Below, piece after piece: positions 56,699 to 64,000 of a stretch of DNA of 64,000 nt. The stretch comes from Oscillospiraceae bacterium. Its GTDB lineage: Bacteria > Bacillota > Clostridia > Oscillospirales > Ruminococcaceae. Numbering within the stretch: the stretch's first letter is position 1; every line of letters begins with the position of its first letter. The position numbers were made by a program, and so were the translations under genes. Below the pieces are notes generated by a model, which ran no database searches, was not told where the DNA came from, and saw only the letters and a program-made list of their open reading frames with translations. Location of the stretch: NCBI GenBank assembly GCA_021199795.1, contig JAJQHJ010000024.1, forward strand, positions 62,001-126,000. Reading direction: 5' to 3'.

Positions 56699-59600
56699 TG
56701 CCTTGATTTTTTCGGCTCGCTCTTTGGCAACCGCCTTTTGAGCAGATGTGAGCATCAGCTTGATGCGGTTGAACTGGTTGACCTCGGAGGCTCCGGGGTC
56801 GTAGTCTACTGCTACGATGTTCGCCTCGGGGTATTGCTTCTTGAGGGCTTTTATTGCACCCTTTCCGACGACGTGGTTCGGGAGGCAGGCGAACGGCTGG
56901 ATGCAGACGATGTTCGGGACTCCCATTTCTATGAGCTCCGCCATTTCACCGGTTAAAAGCCAGCCCTCGCCATATTGGTTGCCAATCGAGATAACCGGCT
57001 TGGCAAGGTCGGCTACGTGCCTGATGTCGCTTGGAGCTTCAAAGCGTTTGCTCTTCTCAAGGGCATCAGTAGCCGGCTTCCGGAGCATCTTTATAGCCTT
57101 GATGCCGGCTTCGTTCACAAACTGAGAACGATATGAGGCACCCAGGTACTTGTGCTTATAGACGGCGTTGTAGAGGCTGTAGTTCATGAAGTCCATGAGG
57201 TCGGGGACAACTGCCTCCGCACCCTCACTTTCTAGGAGTTCAACCAGGTGGTTGTTCGCAAGTGGCATGTACTTGACGAGGATTTCGCCGACAATGCCGA
57301 CCCGAGGCTTGATGATAGTCGGGTCGAGCGGCAGATTGTCAAATGCATCGACAATTCCCTGGCAGACTTTCTTATAGGACATTCCATTCTCGTTGTCGAT
57401 GAGGGAGTCGATGGCTATCTTCTGCCACTTGTCGTGGAGCTTGTTTGCAGAACCTTTTTCGAGTTCATATGGTCTTGTGCGATATAAGCACCTCATAAAC
57501 AGGTCGCCATAGACAATAGCCTTTGCCATGTCGAGGAGGAACGGCAGGGTAATCTTGAAGCCCTCGTTTGTCTCCATGCCGTTTGCATTGAGTGAGATAA
57601 CCGGAATGTGCCCGAGGTTGACTTTTTCAAGAGCTCTTCTTATAAATCCGACATAGTTACTTGCTCTGCAGCATCCGCCAGTCTGGGTCATGATGATGGC
57701 GAGGTGGTCGGTGTCGTACTTTCCTGAGAGCACCGCCTCCATAATCTGCCCGACAACGGTGATAGACGGGAAGCAGGCGTCGTTGTTGACGAACTTCAAG
57801 CCCATGTCAATAGCAGAACGGTTGTCGTTATCGAGGACGACTAGGTTATAGCCGTGCTTCTTAGCGACAGGCTCAATTATGTCAAAGTGGATCGGGCTCA
57901 TCTGAGGAGCTATGATGGTGTAGCCCTCTTCCCGCATCTTCTTCGTGAATGTAGCTCTGTTGTAGGCGGCAGTGCGTGGAATTGCCTTGATGCCGCTTCT
58001 GTCGCGCTGGTTCATGGCGGAAAGAAGACTGCGGATTCTGATTCTGGCGGCACCGAGGTTAGAAACCTCGTCAATCTTGAGAACGGTATAAAGCTTGTTC
58101 GAGCCGTTCAGGATTTCCTGAACCTGGTCTGTTGTGACCGCATCGAGTCCGCAACCGAAAGAGTTGAGCTGAATGAGCTCCAGGTCGTCCCGGTTTCTTA
58201 TGTACTCAGCGGCAGCATAGAGCCTTGAATGGAACACCCACTGGTCGTTAGACCGAAGCGGGCTGTCGGTCATGAAGTCGTTCGGGAGACTGTCCTCAGT
58301 GAGGACTGCCAAGCCATAGGAAGCTATCATTTCCGGAATACCGTGGTTTATTTCCGGGTCGACGTGATAGGGTCGCCCCGCAAGGACAATTCCCTTGCGA
58401 TGGTTATCCTCTATCCACTTAAGTATCTCTGCCCCCTTGGCTCGGATGTCAGCCTTAGCTTTGTGCTGCTCCTCCCAAGCCTCGTGGACGGCGGCTCTTA
58501 CCTCTTTTTCGGAAATATTCCACTCTTCGCGGCATACAGAAACCAATCTGTCAGCGGCGGTCTTCTCACTTGTGAAAGCGATAAACGGACGAATAAGCCT
58601 AACATCGCCGTCGATAACTCCCTCGACATTGTTCTTCAGGTTCTCAGGATATGAGATAACGATGGGACAATTGTAGTGGTTCTGAGCCGTCTTCGACTCC
58701 ATGTGCTCATAGAATACGCACGGGTGGAAGATGGTTTTGATTCCATTATCGATAAGCCACTGGACGTGACCGTGCGAAAGCTTCGCCGGGTAGCATTCCG
58801 ATTCGGAGGGGATACTCTCCATTCCAAGCTCATAAATTTTGTGGCTGGATTTCGGAGAAAGCTCAACCCGGAATCCAAGTTTAGTGAAGAAAGTCGCCCA
58901 GAACGGGTAGTTTTCGTAGATATTAAGTACTCTTGGGATTCCTATGACGCCGCGGGTCGGGTTCTCAAGCGGCTCATAGCCGAAAATACGCTCATACTTA
59001 TATTCCATCATGTTGGGACCCTTGTCGGTGGAAGCGGTGTTCCCGAGCCCCTTTTCACAGCGGTTACCGGTTATATGCCGTCTTCCGCCGGAGAAAGTGT
59101 TGATGGTGAGCATACAGCTGTTAGAGCAGCCGCGGCAGTGAGTAGTTGCAGTCTTGTATGTGAGATTCTCAATTTCAGAGATAGGAAGCATCGAGCTAGG
59201 TGTGCCGTCATAACGGTCTTTAGCGATAAGAGCCGCGCCGAACGCACCCATGATTCCGGCAATGTCGGGGCAGATTGCGTCCGCGCCGGAAATCTTCTCG
59301 AAAGCCCGAAGTACTGCCTTGTTCATGAACGTTCCGCCCTGAACAACTACACTTGATCCCAGCTCCTGCGCACTCGAAAGCTTGATAACCTTGAACAGTG
59401 CATTCTTGATGACAGAGTAGGCGAGACCGGCAGAAATATCCTCGACAGTCGCGCCCTCTTTCTGTGCTTGCTTGACGTTCGAGTTCATGAAGACGGTGCA
59501 TCTGGTTCCCAAATCAATCGGGTGCTTCGCATAAAGAGCCTTTTCGGCAAATTCCTGAGCTGTATAGCCCAAAGACTGAGCAAAGTTCTCAATAAACGAG

Positions 59601-60943
59601 CCGCAGCCTGAGGAGCAGGCTTCGTTCAAGAGAATAGTATCGACCGAGCCGTCTTTAAGCTTTATGCACTTCATGTCCTGCCCGCCGATATCTAAGACGC
59701 AATCGACTGAGGGGTTAAAGAACGCTGCAGCAGTGGTGTGCGCAATCGTCTCAACCTCGCCGTCGTCAAGATTAAATGCAGATTTCAGGAGCGATTCGCC
59801 ATATCCAGTCGAGCAGGCTCTTACAATCTTTGCGCCCTCGGGCATGTGCTTGCCCATATCCGAAACGGCTTCAATGGAGCTCTTGACGGGCGAACCCTGG
59901 TTTGATGTATAGTAAGAATAGAGGAGCTGACCCTCTTCGCCGATGAGGGCGATCTTAGTTGTGGTCGAGCCGGCATCTATTCCTAAGTAGCAATTTCCTT
60001 TGTAGTCTTCAAGCTTCTCTTTCTTGACTACTGCCTTGGCGTGTCTGTCGGTGAATTCTTTGAAATCCTCTTCATCCTTGAATAATGGATCGAGCCTCTT
60101 CAGTTCAAATGCCATTTCGATTCCGGACTTCAGCCGCTCTATTAAAACGTCAGGGTCAGTTAAGACTTCATCCCCAGCTTCAAGTGCCGCGCCCATAGCG
60201 GCAAACAAATGAGAATTGTCCGGGTCGACAACGTTTTCGGGCGTCAGCTTGAGCGTCCTTATAAATGCTTTCTTAAGCTCCGGGAGGAAGTGAAGAGGTC
60301 CTCCTAAGAACGCAACACACCCTCTTATCGGCTTACCGCAGGCAAGACCGGAAATGGTCTGTGTAACAACCGCCTGGAAAATGGAAGCTGCCAGATCTTC
60401 CTTAGCTGCACCCTCATTGATTAGCGGCTGGATGTCCGTTTTCGCGAAAACTCCGCACCGGGCGGCGATAGGGTAGAGCCTAGTATAATTTGCGGCAAGA
60501 TTATTAAGACCCTCTGCATCGGTTTGCAGAAGTGCCGCCATCTGATCTATAAATGAGCCGGTTCCTCCAGCGCAAACGCCGTTCATTCTCTCTTCGAGTC
60601 CACCCTTGAAGTAGATGATCTTGGCGTCCTCGCCGCCTAGCTCTATTGCAACGTCCGTCTGAGGTGCGATTAATTCGAGTGCCGAAGCAACCGCCGCAAC
60701 CTCCTGGACGAAGCCTATGTCAAGTGCCTTTCCGAGATTGATTGATCCTGAGCCGGCAATCTTGAGCCGAAGTTTGAAATCACCAAGTCTTTCTTTCGCC
60801 TCAGTTAAAAGCTCGCTCATTGCAGGCTGAATCCGTGCCTGGTGGCGACGGTATTCGCCGAAAATTATCTTATTGTCATCATCCAAAATGACCAGTTTTA
60901 TGGTCGTGCTGCCAATGTCTATTCCTGCACGATAGATATTCAT
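56696..60943 (-). CDS. giant acyl-CoA dehydratase activase-like protein
   Basis: The 1415 residues carry two BcrAD/BadFG (ASKHA) ATPase domains: first at about 1-265 (GIDIGSTTIKLVILDD, ELGGEDAKI, CAGGTGSF), second at about 315-585 (GIDAGSTTTKIALIGEE, DIGGQDMK, CSSGCGSF). Next come a four-Cys segment (CRGCSNSC, NRCEKG), a DUF2229 region near 660-880 and a C-terminal HgdB-like part. Single-domain relatives (HgdC) hydrolyse ATP to push one electron into 2-hydroxyacyl-CoA dehydratases of amino-acid fermentation. This fused form is frequent in Clostridia; its partner is not known and no dehydratase genes are adjacent. Confidence 0.9.
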   Translation of the reverse strand: MNIYRAGIDIGSTTIKLVILDDDNKIIFGEYRRHQARIQPAMSELLTEAKERLGDFKLRLKIAGSGSINLGKALDIGFVQEVAAVASALELIAPQTDVAIELGGEDAKIIYFKGGLEERMNGVCAGGTGSFIDQMAALLQTDAEGLNNLAANYTRLYPIAARCGVFAKTDIQPLINEGAAKEDLAASIFQAVVTQTISGLACGKPIRGCVAFLGGPLHFLPELKKAFIRTLKLTPENVVDPDNSHLFAAMGAALEAGDEVLTDPDVLIERLKSGIEMAFELKRLDPLFKDEEDFKEFTDRHAKAVVKKEKLEDYKGNCYLGIDAGSTTTKIALIGEEGQLLYSYYTSNQGSPVKSSIEAVSDMGKHMPEGAKIVRACSTGYGESLLKSAFNLDDGEVETIAHTTAAAFFNPSVDCVLDIGGQDMKCIKLKDGSVDTILLNEACSSGCGSFIENFAQSLGYTAQEFAEKALYAKHPIDLGTRCTVFMNSNVKQAQKEGATVEDISAGLAYSVIKNALFKVIKLSSAQELGSSVVVQGGTFMNKAVLRAFEKISGADAICPDIAGIMGAFGAALIAKDRYDGTPSSMLPISEIENLTYKTATTHCRGCSNSCMLTINTFSGGRRHITGNRCEKGLGNTASTDKGPNMMEYKYERIFGYEPLENPTRGVIGIPRVLNIYENYPFWATFFTKLGFRVELSPKSSHKIYELGMESIPSESECYPAKLSHGHVQWLIDNGIKTIFHPCVFYEHMESKTAQNHYNCPIVISYPENLKNNVEGVIDGDVRLIRPFIAFTSEKTAADRLVSVCREEWNISEKEVRAAVHEAWEEQHKAKADIRAKGAEILKWIEDNHRKGIVLAGRPYHVDPEINHGIPEMIASYGLAVLTEDSLPNDFMTDSPLRSNDQWVFHSRLYAAAEYIRNRDDLELIQLNSFGCGLDAVTTDQVQEILNGSNKLYTVLKIDEVSNLGAARIRIRSLLSAMNQRDRSGIKAIPRTAAYNRATFTKKMREEGYTIIAPQMSPIHFDIIEPVAKKHGYNLVVLDNDNRSAIDMGLKFVNNDACFPSITVVGQIMEAVLSGKYDTDHLAIIMTQTGGCCRASNYVGFIRRALEKVNLGHIPVISLNANGMETNEGFKITLPFLLDMAKAIVYGDLFMRCLYRTRPYELEKGSANKLHDKWQKIAIDSLIDNENGMSYKKVCQGIVDAFDNLPLDPTIIKPRVGIVGEILVKYMPLANNHLVELLESEGAEAVVPDLMDFMNYSLYNAVYKHKYLGASYRSQFVNEAGIKAIKMLRKPATDALEKSKRFEAPSDIRHVADLAKPVISIGNQYGEGWLLTGEMAELIEMGVPNIVCIQPFACLPNHVVGKGAIKALKKQYPEANIVAVDYDPGASEVNQFNRIKLMLTSAQKAVAKERAEKIKA

Positions 60944-61050
60944 TTCTAGTGGATTCCCCCAATTATTTTTTGAATATGCAACTCTAACAGGGCATAACCA
61001 TTTTCAGGCGATGCCCAGTTTTTACCAGCATTAAATTGTAAGTGTTTCTT

Positions 61051-61248
61051 TTATTCGACGTTAGTCTTGTCAGGAAGAATGAGAGCGCAAGCTATATATG
61101 CGATGATGCCAACAAGGAGAGCAAGAATGATAGTAGCCAGAGCCCAGACGACTCTTACGATTGTCGGGTCAATGTTAAAGTACTCAGCGATACCAGCGCA
61201 AACGCCGCAAATCATCTTATGTTCTCTGTCCTTACAAAGTTTTTTCAT
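61051..61248 (-). CDS. PspC domain membrane protein
   Basis: The 65 residues are a complete PspC domain: KKLCKDREHKMICGVCAGIAEY, then a hydrophobic helix (VWALATIILALLVGIIAYIACALIL) and a short tail. Such small proteins respond to envelope stress in some bacteria. A strong promoter lies upstream. Confidence 0.92.
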   Translation of the reverse strand: MKKLCKDREHKMICGVCAGIAEYFNIDPTIVRVVWALATIILALLVGIIAYIACALILPDKTNVE

Positions 61249-61284
61249 GTCAAAACACTCACTTTCAAATCATATTGTGATATC

Positions 61285-61313
61285 ATTATAACACGATGAT
61301 ATATGAAATGCAA
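61285..61313 (-). promoter_or_regulatory. promoter of the PspC gene
   Basis: Minus-strand TTGCAT (61308-61313) and TATAAT (61285-61290), 17 bp apart. Confidence 0.85.
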
Positions 61314-61325
61314 GAGGAAAAATAA

Positions 61326-61414
61326 GTAGGGGCGGATATTATCCGCCCGTTGTTATGTAGTCGCCTCGATGCGGGCGGGAAGTTAGTAAAGCTAACTGTA
61401 TATCCAGCTCCTAC
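61326..61414. repeat. small inverted-repeat element next to carB
   Basis: GTAGGGGCGG at the left is roughly inverted at the right (CCAGCTCCTAC). Inside are hairpins GGGCGGATA/TTATCCGCCC (61329-61348) and AGTTAG/CTAACT (61381-61396). It abuts the carB stop and may be a MITE-like repeat or the carB terminator. Only one copy is in the window. Confidence 0.5.
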
Positions 61415-61417
61415 AAA

Positions 61418-64000
61418 TTAGGCATCTATTGTAGAGATAGGCGGAATCATATCCTCTAAAACATCGAGTAGAATTCTCACCGTATCGAGCGATGTGAACG
61501 TTGTAACACCATTCTGTATCGCACAGCGTCTTATCTCAACGCCGTCCTCATAGTGGACGCCTGAGAGAACTGCACGGGTGTTTATGATGTAACTGACGTA
61601 ACCCGCCCGGATGGAATCGAGTATTTCGTCGCTTCCGTCGCTTATCTTGCCCTTGACACGGGTTCTGATGCCGTGCTCTTTTAAGAACTTAGCAGTTCCG
61701 GCAGTAGCCTCAATGTTGTAGCCGAGGTTGTAGAACCGTCTGATAAGCGGAAGTGCCTCTTCTTTGTCCTCATCGGCAACAGTTACTATAACCGTTCCAT
61801 ATTCTTTCATCTTGATGCCGGAAGCCTGGAGTGCCTTGTAGACGGCACGGTTCAGCTTGTCGTCGTAACCGATAGCCTCGCCGGTCGACTTCATTTCGGA
61901 AGACAGATAGGAATCCATGCCGGTGAGCTTCTCGAATGAGAACGCCGGAGCCTTGACATACCAGCGGCTCTTCTCCTTAGGAGTCATATCGGTGATTCCC
62001 TGCTCCTTAAGGCTGTGCCCGAGCATACATTTTGTTGCAACGCTTACAAGATTTATGCCGGTTGATTTTGAGAGGAACGGCACACTTCTTGAAGCACGGG
62101 GGTTGACCTCGATAACAGAAACGTTGTCCTCTTTGTCGACTATAAACTGGATGTTGAAGAGTCCGACAATTCCTATGCCCAAGCCGAGGCGGGTTGTATA
62201 ATCGTTTATGGTGTCCTTGACAGCTTGCGAAATGCTGAACGGCGGATAAACGCTCATACTGTCGCCCGAGTGGACGCCGGTTCTCTCAACCAGCTCCATG
62301 ATTCCGGGGATGAAGACCTCTTCACCGTCACAGATAGCGTCGACCTCGACCTCTTTACCCATGATGTACTTGTCAACAAGTACCGGCTTGTCAACGTCGA
62401 CTTCAACAGCATTCTTTAAGTAGTGCCTGAGCATTTCTTCTGTGGCAACAATCTCCATGGCTCTTCCACCGAGAACGAACGAAGGTCTGACAAGAACAGG
62501 GTATCCAATTCGCTCTGCAACCTTTACGCCGTCCTCGATATTTGTGACGGCATCGCCTGTTGGGTTCGGAATTCCGAGGGAGCGGATAACAGCGTCGAAA
62601 GCGTCTCTGTTTTCAGCCTTTTCGATGGCGTCGCAGTCGGTTCCAATAATCTTTACTCCGCGTTTTGTGAGAGGAGCTGCCAGATTGACAGCGGTCTGAC
62701 CTCCCAAAGTAGCTATAACGCCGATCGGATTCTCATGGTGGACAACGTTCATGACGTCCTCAACGGTCAGCGGCTCGAAGTAGAGCTTGTCCGCAGTGGT
62801 GTAGTCGGTGGAAACAGTTTCCGGGTTGTTATTGATAACAATAGCCTCATATCCTGCATCGCGGATGGTCTTGATGGCGTGAACAGTAGAATAGTCAAAC
62901 TCAACTCCCTGACCGATTCTTATGGGACCGGAACCAAGAACTATAATCTTCTTCCTATCAGATACGATAGACTCTTCTTCATCCTCATATGTGGAGTAGA
63001 AATAGGGAACATAGCTGTCAAACTCACTGGCACAGGTGTCGATCATCTTGTAGACGGGGTAGATACCTGCATTGCAACGCTCCTCGTATACCTCATCCTC
63101 AGTGGTCTTCCAGAGCTCAGCTATATACGAGTCGGAGAAGCCCATCTTTTTGGCTTCCTTTAAGAGCACCAACGAGTGAGGAGACTCTTCCAGTTCCTTT
63201 TCAAAATCAACTATGTTCTTGATCTTGTCTAAGAAGAACATGTCGATTCCCGTGATGTTGCATATCCTCGAATGGTCAACTCCCATCCACATAAGCTGTG
63301 AAATGGCGTAGATTCTGTCGTCTGTGCCCTCGCGGATGTAGTCGAGAAGCTCATCTGTGGTCATGTGCTCCGAATCAAACTTCGCCATGTGGATGTGGTT
63401 CTTGCCGTCCTCCAGAGAACGGATAGCCTTGAGTAAGCTTTCCTCCATCGTTCTTCCGACGCTCATGACTTCACCTGTAGCTTTCATCTGAGTTGAAAGT
63501 ACGTTTGAAGCACTCGCAAACTTGTCAAACGGGAACCGGGGCATCTTTGTGACGACGTAGTCAAGGGACGGTTCAAAGCAGGCAGGAGTGTTGACAAGCT
63601 GGATCTCGTCAAGATTCATTCCAACTGCAATCTTGGCTGAAACCCTGGCAATCGGGTATCCGCTCGCCTTTGAAGCAAGCGCAGAAGAACGCGATACTCT
63701 CGGGTTGACTTCTATAACATAGTATCTGAACGACTGCGGATCCAAGGCAAACTGAACATTGCAGCCGCCCTTGACCTTAAGTGCACGGATAATCTTCAAG
63801 GCACTGTTACGGAGCATGTGGTACTCTTTATTGGTAAGAGTCTGGCTGGGTGCTACAACTATTGAGTCGCCTGTGTGGATTCCGACAGGGTCGAGGTTTT
63901 CCATGTTACATACTGTGATGGCGGTGTCGTTTGCGTCACGCATGACCTCATACTCGATTTCCTTGTAGCCCTTGATGCTCTTTTCAACTAATACCTGGTG
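61418..64000 (-). CDS. carB: carbamoyl-phosphate synthase large subunit, 5' end missing
   Basis: About 860 C-terminal residues are visible; the frame stays open to the window edge ([13 protein letters not shown], as in CarB), so the start lies to the right. Seen are the end of the first ATP-grasp domain ([20 protein letters not shown]), the oligomerisation domain, the second ATP-grasp domain ([34 protein letters not shown]) and the MGS-like allosteric domain. It makes carbamoyl phosphate for arginine and pyrimidines; carA is not visible. Confidence 0.96.
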   Translation of the reverse strand, partial: HQVLVEKSIKGYKEIEYEVMRDANDTAITVCNMENLDPVGIHTGDSIVVAPSQTLTNKEYHMLRNSALKIIRALKVKGGCNVQFALDPQSFRYYVIEVNPRVSRSSALASKASGYPIARVSAKIAVGMNLDEIQLVNTPACFEPSLDYVVTKMPRFPFDKFASASNVLSTQMKATGEVMSVGRTMEESLLKAIRSLEDGKNHIHMAKFDSEHMTTDELLDYIREGTDDRIYAISQLMWMGVDHSRICNITGIDMFFLDKIKNIVDFEKELEESPHSLVLLKEAKKMGFSDSYIAELWKTTEDEVYEERCNAGIYPVYKMIDTCASEFDSYVPYFYSTYEDEEESIVSDRKKIIVLGSGPIRIGQGVEFDYSTVHAIKTIRDAGYEAIVINNNPETVSTDYTTADKLYFEPLTVEDVMNVVHHENPIGVIATLGGQTAVNLAAPLTKRGVKIIGTDCDAIEKAENRDAFDAVIRSLGIPNPTGDAVTNIEDGVKVAERIGYPVLVRPSFVLGGRAMEIVATEEMLRHYLKNAVEVDVDKPVLVDKYIMGKEVEVDAICDGEEVFIPGIMELVERTGVHSGDSMSVYPPFSISQAVKDTINDYTTRLGLGIGIVGLFNIQFIVDKEDNVSVIEVNPRASRSVPFLSKSTGINLVSVATKCMLGHSLKEQGITDMTPKEKSRWYVKAPAFSFEKLTGMDSYLSSEMKSTGEAIGYDDKLNRAVYKALQASGIKMKEYGTVIVTVADEDKEEALPLIRRFYNLGYNIEATAGTAKFLKEHGIRTRVKGKISDGSDEILDSIRAGYVSYIINTRAVLSGVHYEDGVEIRRCAIQNGVTTFTSLDTVRILLDVLEDMIPPISTIDA

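Overview
The window reads as the chromosome of a Gram-positive, endospore-forming anaerobe of the Clostridia, most like the gut Oscillospiraceae/Ruminococcaceae. The signs are spoVAD-spoVAE, a CIRCE-controlled groESL operon, an NPxTG sortase-anchored surface protein, a very large 2-hydroxyacyl-CoA dehydratase activase, an F-type ATP synthase with a sodium-type c subunit, and near-consensus TTGACA/TATAAT promoters. No phage, IS element, rRNA or CRISPR array was seen. Species cannot be named from this sequence alone.

Layout. 0-6 kb: 3' end of an unknown gene, proC, a surface protein behind a structured leader, tatD, pheB-like ACT gene and homoserine dehydrogenase; three copies of a dispersed double-hairpin repeat lie here and a fourth near 29.5 kb. 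6-9 kb (minus): an operon of an atypical response regulator (phospho-Asp replaced by Glu), an acidic EP-repeat membrane protein and an HtrA protease. 9-15 kb: groES-groEL, a secreted CBM9-like protein, a MATE transporter. 15-30 kb (mostly minus): dgt-dnaG-rpoD, yigZ, rpmE, a lipoprotein, aspartokinase, uvrC-TIM barrel-rsmD-coaD-coiled coil gene, an AT-rich GmrSD-like gene, a cyclophilin and a lipoprotein. 30-35 kb: spoVAD-spoVAE, a TetR-MATE operon with a 25-bp palindromic operator, an XRE regulator.

34.9-41.3 kb is the most interesting region. An Rrf2 regulator is followed by an NAD(P)-binding protein, a Cys-rich ACG-repeat peptide, a radical SAM/SPASM enzyme, a nitroreductase-like flavoprotein, a flavin/ferredoxin protein, a macrodomain protein and an SirTM-type sirtuin. 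The promoters of the Rrf2 gene, the NAD(P)-binding gene and the peptide operon share an inverted repeat GTTGTAA-N9-TTACAAC. In two of them it occurs twice with centres exactly 42 bp apart. This looks like one redox- or metal-responsive regulon making a modified peptide, next to a reversible ADP-ribosylation pair.

41.3-64 kb: tRNA-Ala and tRNA-Lys, citrate synthase, the complete ATP synthase operon, an AT-rich CoiA-nuclease/UvrD-helicase fusion, two paralogous lipoproteins, the activase, a PspC protein and most of carB. Two AT-rich genes (35.4-36.1 kb and 51.5-54.3 kb) are bounded by perfect direct repeats of 16 and 12 bp, each placed just behind a host gene, which suggests recent single-gene insertions. 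The AT-rich GmrSD-like gene at 27-29 kb sits in a similar place behind a duplicated gene end.
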